From NCBI GenBank assembly GCA_029266735.1, contig JAQSWG010000014.1, positions 1 through 46,537 of the forward strand: a stretch of DNA of 46,537 bases, in the 5' to 3' direction. Position numbers and translations under genes: made by a program. This document shows positions 17,185 to 26,605 of the stretch, one piece after another; the first letter of the stretch is position 1; each line of letters begins with the position of its first letter. Below the pieces are notes generated by a model. That model had not been told where the DNA came from. It saw nothing but the letters and a program-made list of their open reading frames with translations, and searched no databases. Source of the DNA: Ornithinibacter sp. (lineage in GTDB: Bacteria; Actinomycetota; Actinomycetes; Actinomycetales; Dermatophilaceae).

Positions 17185-18621
17185 GTGACCCTCAGGCTGT
17201 TCGACTCCATGTCCCGCGACCTGCGAGACTTCATCCCCGTCGTGCCAGGCAAGGCGGGGATCTACATCTGTGGGCTCACCACGCAGGCGCCTCCTCACCT
17301 CGGGCACGTCCGGTTCGCGGTCGCGTTCGACGTCCTGCGGCGCTGGATGAGCCGCGGCCACGGGCTCGACGTCACCCTCATCCGCAACGTCACCGACATC
17401 GACGACAAGATCCTCGCGAAGTCCGCTGCCGCCGGCGAACCGTGGTTCGCCGTGTCCTACCGGAACGAGGTCGAGACGGCGACCGCGCTGACCGCACTCG
17501 GCGTCCTGCCGCCGACCTACGAGCCGCGCGCGACCGGTCACGTGCCCGAGATGCTGGCGCTCATGGAGACCCTCCTCGAGAAGGGTCACGCGTATGCCGC
17601 GGCAGACGGCAGCGGAGACGTCTACTTCGACGTCCGCAGCTGGCCGGCATACGGCGAGCTGACCCACCAGAAGGTCGACGACATGGTCGACGCCGAGGAT
17701 GCCGACCCGCGCGGCAAGCGAGACCCTCGGGACTTCGCGTTGTGGAAGGGGCACAAGCCGGACGAGCCGGAGACGGCGGCGTGGCCGACCCCGTTCGGCC
17801 CGGGCCGACCGGGCTGGCACCTCGAGTGCTCCGCGATGGCGCGCAAGTACCTCGGCGACACGTTCGACATCCACGGCGGTGGGGTGGACCTGCGGTTCCC
17901 CCACCACGAGAACGAGCAGGCCCAGTCCCGCGCAGCCGGACTGGGTTTCGCGAACTACTGGCTGCACAACGCCTGGGTGACGATGGGCGGCGAGAAGATG
18001 AGCAAGTCGCTCGGCAACTCGCTGCGGGTCAGCGGGGTGCTCCAGGAGCACCGCGCTCTCGCCGTCCGCTACTACCTCACCGCCGCCCACTACCGGTCGA
18101 CGATCGAGTTCCACGAGGGGTCGATCGAGGAGTCGGCGACGGCGGTGGAGCGCATCGAGGGCTTCCTCCGCCGGGCCCTGCCCGACGAGGTCACCGCGGT
18201 GCCGACGGGTGACGAGCCGCTGCCCGAGGACTTCCGTGAGGCGATGGACGACGACCTGGGCGTCTCCGGCGCTCTCGCCGTCGTCCACGAGGCCGTGCGG
18301 TCGGGCAACATCTCGCTCGACGACGGTGACCACGAGGACGCCGTGGCCACTGCCCGCACGGTCATCGCCATGACCGACGTGCTCGGCGTGAACCCCTTGG
18401 ACCCCGCGTGGGCGGCAGGTGACTCCACCACCACCACGGACGCCCTCGCGAGCCTCGACGCGCTCGTCCGCGGTCGGATCGCCGCGCGAGCCCAGGCGCG
18501 GTCCTCACGCGACTACGACACGGCGGACGCCATCCGCGACGAGCTCGCTGCGGCGGGGATCGCGTTGGAGGACACCGCAGCGGGCGCCCGGTGGTCCCTC
18601 GTGCGCGGGCGGGGTGAATGA
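17185..18621 (+). CDS. cysS: Cysteinyl-tRNA synthetase
   Basis: 478 residues, class I synthetase of full length; the related mycothiol ligase MshC is shorter and lacks the C-terminal anticodon domain. The zinc ligand Cys29 is in [16 protein letters not shown], whose PHLGH is the HIGH-motif variant. [10 protein letters not shown] and [11 protein letters not shown] supply further zinc ligands. [11 protein letters not shown] is the KMSKS loop. The DALR-like C-terminal domain ends in a tRNA-binding helix bundle. GTG 17185 follows the -10 box. It is immediately followed by rlmB. Confidence 0.96.
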   Translation: MTLRLFDSMSRDLRDFIPVVPGKAGIYICGLTTQAPPHLGHVRFAVAFDVLRRWMSRGHGLDVTLIRNVTDIDDKILAKSAAAGEPWFAVSYRNEVETATALTALGVLPPTYEPRATGHVPEMLALMETLLEKGHAYAAADGSGDVYFDVRSWPAYGELTHQKVDDMVDAEDADPRGKRDPRDFALWKGHKPDEPETAAWPTPFGPGRPGWHLECSAMARKYLGDTFDIHGGGVDLRFPHHENEQAQSRAAGLGFANYWLHNAWVTMGGEKMSKSLGNSLRVSGVLQEHRALAVRYYLTAAHYRSTIEFHEGSIEESATAVERIEGFLRRALPDEVTAVPTGDEPLPEDFREAMDDDLGVSGALAVVHEAVRSGNISLDDGDHEDAVATARTVIAMTDVLGVNPLDPAWAAGDSTTTTDALASLDALVRGRIAARAQARSSRDYDTADAIRDELAAAGIALEDTAAGARWSLVRGRGE

Positions 18622-18622
18622 C

Positions 18623-19585
18623 GTGGCGGGCAACTCGCAGCGCCGGGGCGCGGTGCGCAAGGGCGGCAAGAAGGGCCCCACCGTCGGTTCCGGCGGCCAG
18701 CGCCGCCGAGGCCTCGAGGGGAAGGGCCCCACGCCGAAGGCGACGGACCGCCCCAACCACAAGGCGCACAGGGCGGCCGCGAGGAGCGGCGGCGGTGGGG
18801 CCGGTCGTGGCCAGTCCGGCCGCACGAGCACGCGCCGCACCAAGGCCAGCAGCGAGATGGTGGCCGGCCGCAACGCGGTCGTCGAGGCGCTCCGCGCCGA
18901 TGTCCCGGTGACGACGATGTACGTCGCCGGCCGGATCGACTCGGACGACCGGGTCCGCGAGGCGTTGAAGATCGCGACCCAGCGGGGGCTCCCGGTGCTC
19001 GAGACGCCCCGCGGCGAGCTCGACCGACTCACCGACGGCGCCGTCCACCAAGGGCTGGCGCTCCAGGTTCCGCCCTACGAGTACGCCCACCCCAGCGATC
19101 TCGTCGACCCGGACATGCCCGGCATCCCGCTCGTCGTGGCGCTGGACGGCATCACCGACCCCCGCAACCTCGGTGCCATCGTTCGCTCGGTCGCGGCATT
19201 CGGCGGCCACGGTGTCGTCGTGCCCGGCCGACGCTCGGCGGGCATGACCGCCTCGGCGTGGAAGACCTCGGCGGGCGCCGCAGCCCGCATCCCGGTCGCC
19301 CAGGCCACCAACCTCACCAGGGCTCTCGAGGACTTCCGCACGGCCGGGTTCTTCGTCATCGGGCTCGACATGGACGGGAACGTCGAGCTGCCCGACCTCG
19401 ACCTCGCATCCGAGCCGCTCGTCGTCGTCGTCGGCTCGGAGGGCAAGGGCCTCTCCCGCCTCGTCCGCGAGACGTGCGACCAGATCGTGTCGATCCCGAT
19501 GTCGTCGGCGGTGGAGTCCCTCAACGCCGGCATCGCGACCGGCGTCACGCTCTACGAGGTCGCCCGCCGCCGTCGCCCGGGCTGA
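18623..19585 (+). CDS. rlmB: 23S rRNA 2'-O-methyltransferase, SpoU/TrmH family
   Basis: 320 residues. The first ~75 are a disordered basic tail ([17 protein letters not shown], etc.) typical of actinobacterial members. Next are the L30e-like substrate-binding domain ([14 protein letters not shown], ~75-150) and the SPOUT knot with its three motifs: [35 protein letters not shown] and [20 protein letters not shown]. It probably methylates a guanosine of 23S rRNA. GTG 18623 gives the family N-terminus and lies 1 nt after the cysS stop. Confidence 0.9.
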   Translation: MAGNSQRRGAVRKGGKKGPTVGSGGQRRRGLEGKGPTPKATDRPNHKAHRAAARSGGGGAGRGQSGRTSTRRTKASSEMVAGRNAVVEALRADVPVTTMYVAGRIDSDDRVREALKIATQRGLPVLETPRGELDRLTDGAVHQGLALQVPPYEYAHPSDLVDPDMPGIPLVVALDGITDPRNLGAIVRSVAAFGGHGVVVPGRRSAGMTASAWKTSAGAAARIPVAQATNLTRALEDFRTAGFFVIGLDMDGNVELPDLDLASEPLVVVVGSEGKGLSRLVRETCDQIVSIPMSSAVESLNAGIATGVTLYEVARRRRPG

Positions 19586-19718
19586 CCGCCGCCACGAGCC
19601 GCCTCACCGCTCCGGGCGTGGACGGTCGACCCCACCGACCCTCTGTGCGAGGATCGTCGCCGCCGGGGAGACCGGCGCCGGGGGTGCAGCCCCTGACGAT
19701 CGTCGAGAGAGGGAGCAC

Positions 19719-20153
19719 ATGTCCGACTACGGTTCGACCCCCCCGCCTCCGCCCCCGCCGCCCGGTTCGGGTAGCGGCGGCGACAACGTCCCGCCGCCCC
19801 CGGGGTCGGGCGACGGCGGGTACGGCGGCGGTTACGGCGGTGGCTACGGGGCCCCACCACCCCCCGGCGGTGGGATGGGTGGCGGTCCGGTCGACCACCC
19901 GAGGGGGATGACGGTCCTCATCCTCGGGATCCTGTCGCTCGTCTGCTGCTCGCCGCTCGGCATCGTCGCGTTCATCATGGGCAACAACGCGCTCAAGGAG
20001 ATCGACGCGCAGCCGGGCCGCTACGGCAACCGGCAGATCGTCCAGATAGGCCGCATCCTCGGCATCATCGGCATGGTGCTGCTCGTGCTGTCCATCATCT
20101 GGCTCGTGTTCCTCGGCGGTCTCGCCGCGCTGTCCGACTCCTCGAACGTGTGA
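19719..20153 (+). CDS. DUF4190 membrane protein with Pro/Gly-rich head
   Basis: 144 residues. Residues 1-62 are proline and glycine-tyrosine repeats (PPPPPPPPGSG, GGYGGGYGGGYG). Two membrane helices follow (~65-90, ILGILSLVCCSPLGIVAFIMG, and ~112-138), separated by the conserved ALKEIDAQPGRYGNR loop. Function is unknown. GAGGGAGC lies 5 nt before ATG. The next gene starts 1 nt after its stop. Confidence 0.8.
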   Translation: MSDYGSTPPPPPPPPGSGSGGDNVPPPPGSGDGGYGGGYGGGYGAPPPPGGGMGGGPVDHPRGMTVLILGILSLVCCSPLGIVAFIMGNNALKEIDAQPGRYGNRQIVQIGRILGIIGMVLLVLSIIWLVFLGGLAALSDSSNV

Positions 20154-20154
20154 C

Positions 20155-20595
20155 GTGACGCAGCTCCACGAGGCGGTGCACACCGACCGGGTGACCGGCC
20201 GGTGGCACCGCCTCGTGCGTCCTGCGGCGGTGGGCGCCGCCGTGGCGGCAGGGACGGCATACGTGGCCGCGGTCGACCCCAACGAGCCCGGTCACTACCC
20301 GCTCTGCCCCACCTACGCGCTCGCCGGCATCTACTGCCCGGGCTGCGGGATGCTGCGCGCGACCCACGACCTCGTGCACCTCGACCTCGCCGGCGCGCTC
20401 GCCCGCAACCCGCTCGTCCTGCCGATCTATGCCGCGCTGCTCGTGCTCTTCGTCGTCTGGTTGCGCGCAGCGTGGACCGGCCGTCCCCTGAGCTGGGACC
20501 CTCCGACGTGGATGCCGTGGGTCCTCGCAGGGGTCTTCGTCGCCGTTCTCGTGGTGCGCAACGTCCCCGGCTGGACCTGGGCGTCACCCGCCTGA
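20155..20595 (+). CDS. DUF2752 membrane protein
   Basis: 146 residues with the family core LCPTYALAGIYCPGCGMLRATHDLVHLD (residues ~47-73), here a CPGCGxxR motif between membrane helices, plus helices at ~20-40, 85-105 and 118-136. The function is unknown; conserved cysteines suggest metal or thiol chemistry. GTG start, apparently coupled to the DUF4190 gene. It converges with the RDD gene, 30 bp apart. Confidence 0.82.
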   Translation: MTQLHEAVHTDRVTGRWHRLVRPAAVGAAVAAGTAYVAAVDPNEPGHYPLCPTYALAGIYCPGCGMLRATHDLVHLDLAGALARNPLVLPIYAALLVLFVVWLRAAWTGRPLSWDPPTWMPWVLAGVFVAVLVVRNVPGWTWASPA

Positions 20596-20625
20596 CCGGC
20601 TGCCCTCCGCCGTGGAGTGGCCCGT

Positions 20626-21501
20626 TCAGCCCTTCGGGACCACGACGACCGTCGAGTGCACCGCCTTGTCGCCCAGTGTCTGCTTGTCCGGGTCCCACAG
20701 CATCCAGAGGTAGGCCAGGTAGAAGACCTGGTTGACGACGCCGCTCACGAGCTCGCGCAGGAAGCACATCCACGCGCCGATGGGCCGACCGGCCTTCTCG
20801 TCGATGAGCCTGAGGCCGATGACCTTCTTGCCCACGCTCTGGCCGGTGCGGCCCATCCTGAACACCCGGTTCCAGAGCCAGATACCGAACGACACCAGGA
20901 CACCCAGGGCGATGAGGAGGCCGCCGACCACCGCCAGCCCGGCGTCACCACCGGTTGCCGTGCTGTTCCCGAACTCGTCGTACGTGACGTTCGTCGGCGC
21001 GGCCGCGATGAGGACCCCGATCCCGAAGAACATGGGGATGAGCCCGATGAGGGTGAGGGCGACGTCGAGGAGGTTGGCGAGCAGGCGCGGACCGAAGTCG
21101 GCGACGCGTCCGAAGTTCTGCTCGACGTAGCCGATCGAGCCGGGGTGCATCGGTCGGCCACCGCTGTATCCCGGGGCGGCGGCATACCCGCCGTAGGGGT
21201 TGACCTGTCCGGGCGGTGGGGATGCCGGGGGGCCGTCGTACCCGTAGCCGCCCTGCTGCGAAGGCGGCCCGGGAGGGGCGTACCCCGACGGCGGCGGCCC
21301 GTAGGCCGGCGGGGGCCCGTAGGTCGGCGGGGGAGCGGCGGCCGGGGGTGGCGGAGTCTGGGCGGGCGGAGGCTGGGCGGGCAGGGGTGGCGTCGCCTGC
21401 GCGGGCGGCGGAGGTGGAGCAGCCGCGGTGGGAGGACCGGAGGGCGGAGCCTGGTCGTCCTCGCGTGACGGGTCGGTGGGTCCCTGCGGCTGGTCGCTCA
21501 T
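20626..21501 (-). CDS. RDD-family membrane protein with long Pro-rich N-terminus
   Basis: 291 residues. Residues 1-115 are a disordered Pro/Gln/Tyr/Gly-rich segment (PPPAYGPPPSGYAPPG and similar). The RDD domain begins at ~135 with DFGPRLLANLLDVAL, and has membrane helices at ~145-165, 185-210 and 250-270. The conserved GRTGQSVGKKVIGLRLID loop precedes the last helices. RDD proteins include Na+/H+ antiporter-like members but most are uncharacterised. GGGGAG lies 5 nt before ATG 21501. Confidence 0.82.
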   Translation of the reverse strand: MSDQPQGPTDPSREDDQAPPSGPPTAAAPPPPPAQATPPLPAQPPPAQTPPPPAAAPPPTYGPPPAYGPPPSGYAPPGPPSQQGGYGYDGPPASPPPGQVNPYGGYAAAPGYSGGRPMHPGSIGYVEQNFGRVADFGPRLLANLLDVALTLIGLIPMFFGIGVLIAAAPTNVTYDEFGNSTATGGDAGLAVVGGLLIALGVLVSFGIWLWNRVFRMGRTGQSVGKKVIGLRLIDEKAGRPIGAWMCFLRELVSGVVNQVFYLAYLWMLWDPDKQTLGDKAVHSTVVVVPKG

Positions 21502-21540
21502 GTCTCCCCTTCGGGGCGTGGTGGGGCTTGCTCCTCGATC

Positions 21541-22794
21541 CTAGGGCTGGGCGTTCGGGCCCGCGATGACCGGTAGCTCGCGGGTGTCCACGCCGAGCAC
21601 CGACTGCTCGTCCGGCTTGCCGGGGAGCACCGACGCGACGTAGTCGTCGATCGCCTGCTCGATGGGGATGTCGTGGCGCGCCCGCTCGGCGAGGTACCAC
21701 CGGTGCTCGAGAACCTCGTGGAACAGCTCCGCCGGCTCGAGCTTGGCGACGAGACCTCGGGGCACGCGCCGGGTCACCGGCTCGTAGATCCTCGTCAGCC
21801 ACTCGTGCGCGACGATCTCCTCGTCCTCGCCCTGGCGGCCCGTCGCTGCGGTGAAGGCATCGAGGTCGTTGAGCAGCCGACGGGCCTGGTTCTCCCGCAC
21901 GTCGAGCCCCGTGAGCCTCAGGAGCCGCCTCGAGTGGTGCCCGGCGTCCACGACCTTCGGCTGGATGCGGATCGAGGTGCCGTCGAGGTCGGTCGTGATC
22001 TCGAGCTCGTCGACGTCGAATCCCAGAGCGTTGAGCCGGCGCATCCGGTCCTCGACCCGCCAGCGCTCTCCGTCGTCGATGAGCTCGGGTCCGGTGAGCT
22101 CACCCCACAGCTCGCGGTACCGGGTCATGATGCGCTCACTCACCGCCACGGGGTCACGGTCCTCCTGCAGCAGGCCGCCAGCCTCGAGGTCCATGAGCTC
22201 GCCGGCGATGTTGATCCTGGCGATGTCGAGGTCGTGCTCGCGCTGGCCGTCACTCAACCGTTGCCGCAGCTCCCCCGTCTCGGCGTCGACGAGGTATGCC
22301 GCGAACGCCCCGGCATCCCGGCGGAAGAGCGTGTTGGAGAGCGAGACGTCGCCCCACCAGAAGCCGGCGAGGTGCAGCCGCACGAGCAGCACCGCCAGGG
22401 CGTCGATGAGCCGGGTCGCGGTGCCCTTGCGCAGCGTCTGGCTGTAGAGCGCCCGGTAGGGGAGGGAGAACTGGAGGTGCCGCGTGACGAGGCACGCGTC
22501 CAGCTCCCTCCCGTCCGCGCCGACCCGACCGCTGATGACCGCGAAGGGCTCCACGCACGGCATCCCGAGGCGGTTGAGGTTGCGGAGCAGCTCGTACTCG
22601 CGGCGGGCCAGGTCCGCCTTGATCTCCTTGACGGCGAGGACGCGACCCGACAACCGCACGAACCGCACGACGTGCCGGGAGATACCCCGGGGGAGGGCGG
22701 CGAGGATGTCCTCCGGCCACTCCTCGAGCGGGATGCGCCACGGCAGGTCGAGCAGCGCCGGGTCGGGCCGGGCGGCGGTGATCTCCAAGGCCAT
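21541..22794 (-). CDS. DUF4032 protein with a protein-kinase-like fold
   Basis: 417 residues. The N-terminal half shows kinase-like landmarks: VKEIKADLARREYELL with Lys56 and Glu66 as a possible Lys-Glu pair, then GFWWGDVSLSNTLF with Asp149 and Asn154 like a catalytic loop, then LVDAE with Asp170 in the place of the DFG Asp. The C-terminal half (~230-400) is the DUF4032 region. Small-molecule or protein phosphorylation is inferred only; no substrate is known. ATG 22794 is chosen; GTG 22800 is closer to the GGGAGGA ribosome site and is an alternative. Confidence 0.78.
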   Translation of the reverse strand: MALEITAARPDPALLDLPWRIPLEEWPEDILAALPRGISRHVVRFVRLSGRVLAVKEIKADLARREYELLRNLNRLGMPCVEPFAVISGRVGADGRELDACLVTRHLQFSLPYRALYSQTLRKGTATRLIDALAVLLVRLHLAGFWWGDVSLSNTLFRRDAGAFAAYLVDAETGELRQRLSDGQREHDLDIARINIAGELMDLEAGGLLQEDRDPVAVSERIMTRYRELWGELTGPELIDDGERWRVEDRMRRLNALGFDVDELEITTDLDGTSIRIQPKVVDAGHHSRRLLRLTGLDVRENQARRLLNDLDAFTAATGRQGEDEEIVAHEWLTRIYEPVTRRVPRGLVAKLEPAELFHEVLEHRWYLAERARHDIPIEQAIDDYVASVLPGKPDEQSVLGVDTRELPVIAGPNAQP

Positions 22795-22854
22795 CGGCAC
22801 GGGTCCTCCCGTGGGGGTGCGCGCGGTGGGATGGGCGGACGTTTCCAGGAGACG

Positions 22855-22892
22855 CGCGACGCCCCGGACGAGAGCTCGTCCGGGGCGTCGCG
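22855..22892 (-). terminator. Perfect 18-bp hairpin after ugpC
   Basis: CGCGACGCCCCGGACGAG (22855-22872) pairs fully with 22875-22892 around a 2-nt loop. It lies 23 nt past the ugpC stop and 60 nt upstream of the DUF4032 start on the same strand. Read from either strand it is a very stable stem; no T tract. Confidence 0.75.
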
Positions 22893-22915
22893 GGTGGTCC
22901 CGGTCCTGAGGCGGC

Positions 22916-24022
<1,107 letters not shown>

Positions 24023-24219
24023 GACGTCATTGCCTTCCTTCACCGGCAGGAACGTGCCGGACGATCCGTTGTAAAGGGTAAAGCTGCCGCCCACGTCGGT
24101 GTCAGCGGTGTCGCCAGTATGCCGTGCCGGCGGGTCGATCGGTACCCGGGCGACGGCTCCTTTGCCGCCGGTCGTAAGAGTGCGCTGAGCCACGTCTGGC
24201 GCGTCGTCGGCCTCCCCCG

Positions 24220-24225
24220 TATCGT
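24220..24225 (+). promoter_or_regulatory. -10 box TATCGT, leaderless start of the CBS gene
   Basis: TATCGT lies exactly 6 nt before ATG 24232, in the 209-bp divergent region with ugpC. Confidence 0.5.
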
Positions 24226-24231
24226 CAACAC

Positions 24232-24660
24232 ATGAGGATCGCGGACGTCATCAGGCGCAAGGGCGGCGACGTCGTCACGGTGAGGTCGGACGCGTCGGTG
24301 ACGGAGCTGCTCGGCCTCCTGTCCGAGCACCACATCGGTGCCGTCGTCGTGAGCGACGACGGCGAGAGCGTCGACGGCATCGTCAGCGAGCGCGACGTCG
24401 TGCGGTACCTGCACACCGACGGCGCCGCGATCATGGACGCCCCGGTCGAGCAGATCATGACGGCCGAGGTGCACACCTGTAGTCCGGAGGACGTCCTCGA
24501 CGACCTCGAGACGGCGATGACCGAGCGCCGGATCCGGCACGTCCCCGTCGTCGTCGACGGCAAGCTGCACGCGATCGTCAGCATCGGTGACGTCGTCAAG
24601 AACCGCATCGACGACCTCCAGTCGGAGCGCGACCAGCTCCGCACGTACATCCAGAGCTGA
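24232..24660 (+). CDS. CBS-pair protein
   Basis: 142 residues, two CBS domains (about 8-60 and 75-130), each ending in the typical GIVSERDVVRYL or AIVSIGDVVKNRI strand-helix. These stand-alone proteins, like mycobacterial Hrp1, usually sense adenosine nucleotides and act on a partner; the partner is not visible here. No catalytic domain is attached. It is followed by the kinase gene 119 bp later, which has its own promoter. Confidence 0.88.
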   Translation: MRIADVIRRKGGDVVTVRSDASVTELLGLLSEHHIGAVVVSDDGESVDGIVSERDVVRYLHTDGAAIMDAPVEQIMTAEVHTCSPEDVLDDLETAMTERRIRHVPVVVDGKLHAIVSIGDVVKNRIDDLQSERDQLRTYIQS

Positions 24661-24767
24661 CCGGCACGGCGCGCACCCGCCGCCGCAGAGCCGGAATCCC
24701 GCACTGACCGGCGCCCCGACCAGCACGGGCACCGACCGGGATCCAGCCCAGACCCAGCGTTCCGGCA

Positions 24768-24773
24768 TACCGT
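24768..24773 (+). promoter_or_regulatory. -10 box TACCGT, leaderless start of the Ser/Thr kinase gene
   Basis: TACCGT is 6 nt before ATG 24780, separated by six G residues. Confidence 0.5.
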
Positions 24774-24779
24774 GGGGGG

Positions 24780-26552
24780 ATGACGGCCGACGCCATCGCC
24801 GACGGCTCAGAGCCGGAGGACACCGAGCAGCCGCGTGAGTTCACGCAGCTCGGCGAGTACCGCCTCGTCCAGCGTCTCGGTGAGGGCGGGATGGGGGTGG
24901 TGCACCTCGGCCTCGACCGGCACGGACGGGCGGTCGCGGTCAAGGTGCTGCGTCAGCACGTGGCCCATGACCCCGACGCCCGCGCCCGGCTCCAGCGAGA
25001 GGTCGAGACGCTGCGCCGGATCCGCACCCCTCGCGTGGCGCCGATCCTCGACGCGGACGTCGACGGCGTCACTCCCTACATCGTGACCCGGTACGTGCCC
25101 GGGCCGGCGCTCGACGACTTCGTGGCGGAGCGTGGCCCGCTGGCGCCGGCGGACCTGCACCGGGTCGCGTCGGGCGTGGCGGAGGCGCTGGACACGATCC
25201 ACTCGGCGGGCATCGTCCACCGGGACGTCAAACCCGGCAACGTGCTCCTCGTCGACGGCGACCCCGTGCTCATCGACTTCGGGATCGCGCACGTCGCCGA
25301 CGACATCCGCCTCACCCTCACGGGACTCGTCATGGGCACGCCGGGCTACCTGGCACCGGAGGTCGTCGGGGGTGAGGACGTCACCCCGGCGACGGACTGG
25401 TGGGGCTGGGCGGCGACGACGGCCTTCGCCGCCACGGGGACACCGCCCTTCGGCCGCGGGACGATGAGCGCCGTGCTGGCCCGGGTTGCCGGCGGCGAGC
25501 CCGACCTCAGGGCGGTCGACCCGCGGATCGAGCCGCTGCTGTATGCCGCCCTCTCGCCCGACCCGGCGGACCGCCCGCACCACGACGAGGTCGTGGCGGC
25601 TCTGGAGTGCTACGCCCACGGTGCTCCGGTGACCGAAGCCATCCGCGTGCGGACCCGGCAGCCGACGCAGCTGCGCGCCACCAGCGCACTGCCGATGACA
25701 CCGGCGGCTTCGATGGGGGATGCCATGGCGGCCGGGGGCGGCGTCGCCGGCGCGCTGACGCAGCAGTCGGATGCCGCGCCGCCACCGGGTGTGGTGCTGG
25801 CGCCACCCCCGGCCACCGCGCCCGCCCCGCCGACGGCCGCTCCGGGCGCAGGCCACCAGCAGCTGACGGGCCCGGGGTCGTCGGTGCCGGACTCGGAGTC
25901 CGACTGGGACGCGGCGCGGCTCGGGCACGGCCCGTACGGCGACCCCCGCATCGGCCGCCCGAAGCGGTCAGGAACACTCCTCGCCCTCCTCGCCCTCTTC
26001 GCGACACTGACGGCCGCCGCCCCACTGCTGGCCCTGCTCCTCCTCTTCGGCTGGGCCACGCTCGCCCGGACTGCCGACCGGTCGGTCACGTCCCTCGTCG
26101 TGCGCCGCCACCAGCGTGGCGCCCGGGGGAGCGACGTTGCGGTGGCGGTCGCGACCAGCCCCTGGCACCTCGTCGTCGGGGCGCTGGGCGCCGCGCTGAC
26201 GATCGTCGCTCCGCTGGTCGTGGGCATCTGCGCGATGTTCGCGACGGCCCTGGTGCTCACCGCGCTGACCGGCCGAGACGCCGCAGCCGACGGCGTGATG
26301 CCCCTCGTCACGGCGGCGTTCTTCGCGGCCCTCACCGCCTGGTGGGGGCCCGGGGGCGCGAGCCTGCGCCGTGGCAGCCGCAGCATCGTTCGCGGCGTGA
26401 GCCCCGGCGGCAAGGCGGTCCCGGTCGTGGTGGCCGCACTGCTCGCCGCCGCGGCGGTTCTCGGGGGCGCCTCCGTCGCGGCCGACGGCCCGACGTGGTG
26501 GCCACGGCCCAGCGCACCGGGCTGGATCGACGAGGTGATCCCCCGCTTCTGA
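24780..26552 (+). CDS. Membrane-bound Ser/Thr protein kinase
   Basis: 590 residues. The kinase domain (~25-290) has the glycine loop GEGGMG (35-39), Lys55 in AVAVK, catalytic loop HRDVKPGN (His147-Arg148-Asp149), Asp166-Phe-Gly and the APE motif GTPGYLAPEV (~187-196), so it should be active. A Pro/Ala-rich linker (~300-395) leads to a C-terminal block of four to five hydrophobic helices (~410-440, 470-510, 515-535, 550-570). Unlike PknB there are no PASTA repeats; the multi-helix tail could sense the membrane. Substrates are unknown. Confidence 0.9.
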   Translation: MTADAIADGSEPEDTEQPREFTQLGEYRLVQRLGEGGMGVVHLGLDRHGRAVAVKVLRQHVAHDPDARARLQREVETLRRIRTPRVAPILDADVDGVTPYIVTRYVPGPALDDFVAERGPLAPADLHRVASGVAEALDTIHSAGIVHRDVKPGNVLLVDGDPVLIDFGIAHVADDIRLTLTGLVMGTPGYLAPEVVGGEDVTPATDWWGWAATTAFAATGTPPFGRGTMSAVLARVAGGEPDLRAVDPRIEPLLYAALSPDPADRPHHDEVVAALECYAHGAPVTEAIRVRTRQPTQLRATSALPMTPAASMGDAMAAGGGVAGALTQQSDAAPPPGVVLAPPPATAPAPPTAAPGAGHQQLTGPGSSVPDSESDWDAARLGHGPYGDPRIGRPKRSGTLLALLALFATLTAAAPLLALLLLFGWATLARTADRSVTSLVVRRHQRGARGSDVAVAVATSPWHLVVGALGAALTIVAPLVVGICAMFATALVLTALTGRDAAADGVMPLVTAAFFAALTAWWGPGGASLRRGSRSIVRGVSPGGKAVPVVVAALLAAAAVLGGASVAADGPTWWPRPSAPGWIDEVIPRF

Positions 26553-26605
26553 CGCCACCGAGATCGGCGCTCGGTGCGGCATCCGAGATCGGGCAGACTG
26601 CCCGC

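Noticed and set aside
16237-18333. 698-codon open frame on the minus strand opposite mscR, MBL and cysS
   Set aside because: It is antisense to three well-recognised genes and its sequence is a low-complexity shadow of GC-rich codons; no domain is visible.
25400-26605. Extension of the kinase-oxidoreductase fusion upstream into the Ser/Thr kinase gene
   Set aside because: The frame is open but overlaps the kinase in another frame with no motif; the fusion starts at 26606 with a proper -10 box and Walker A soon after.
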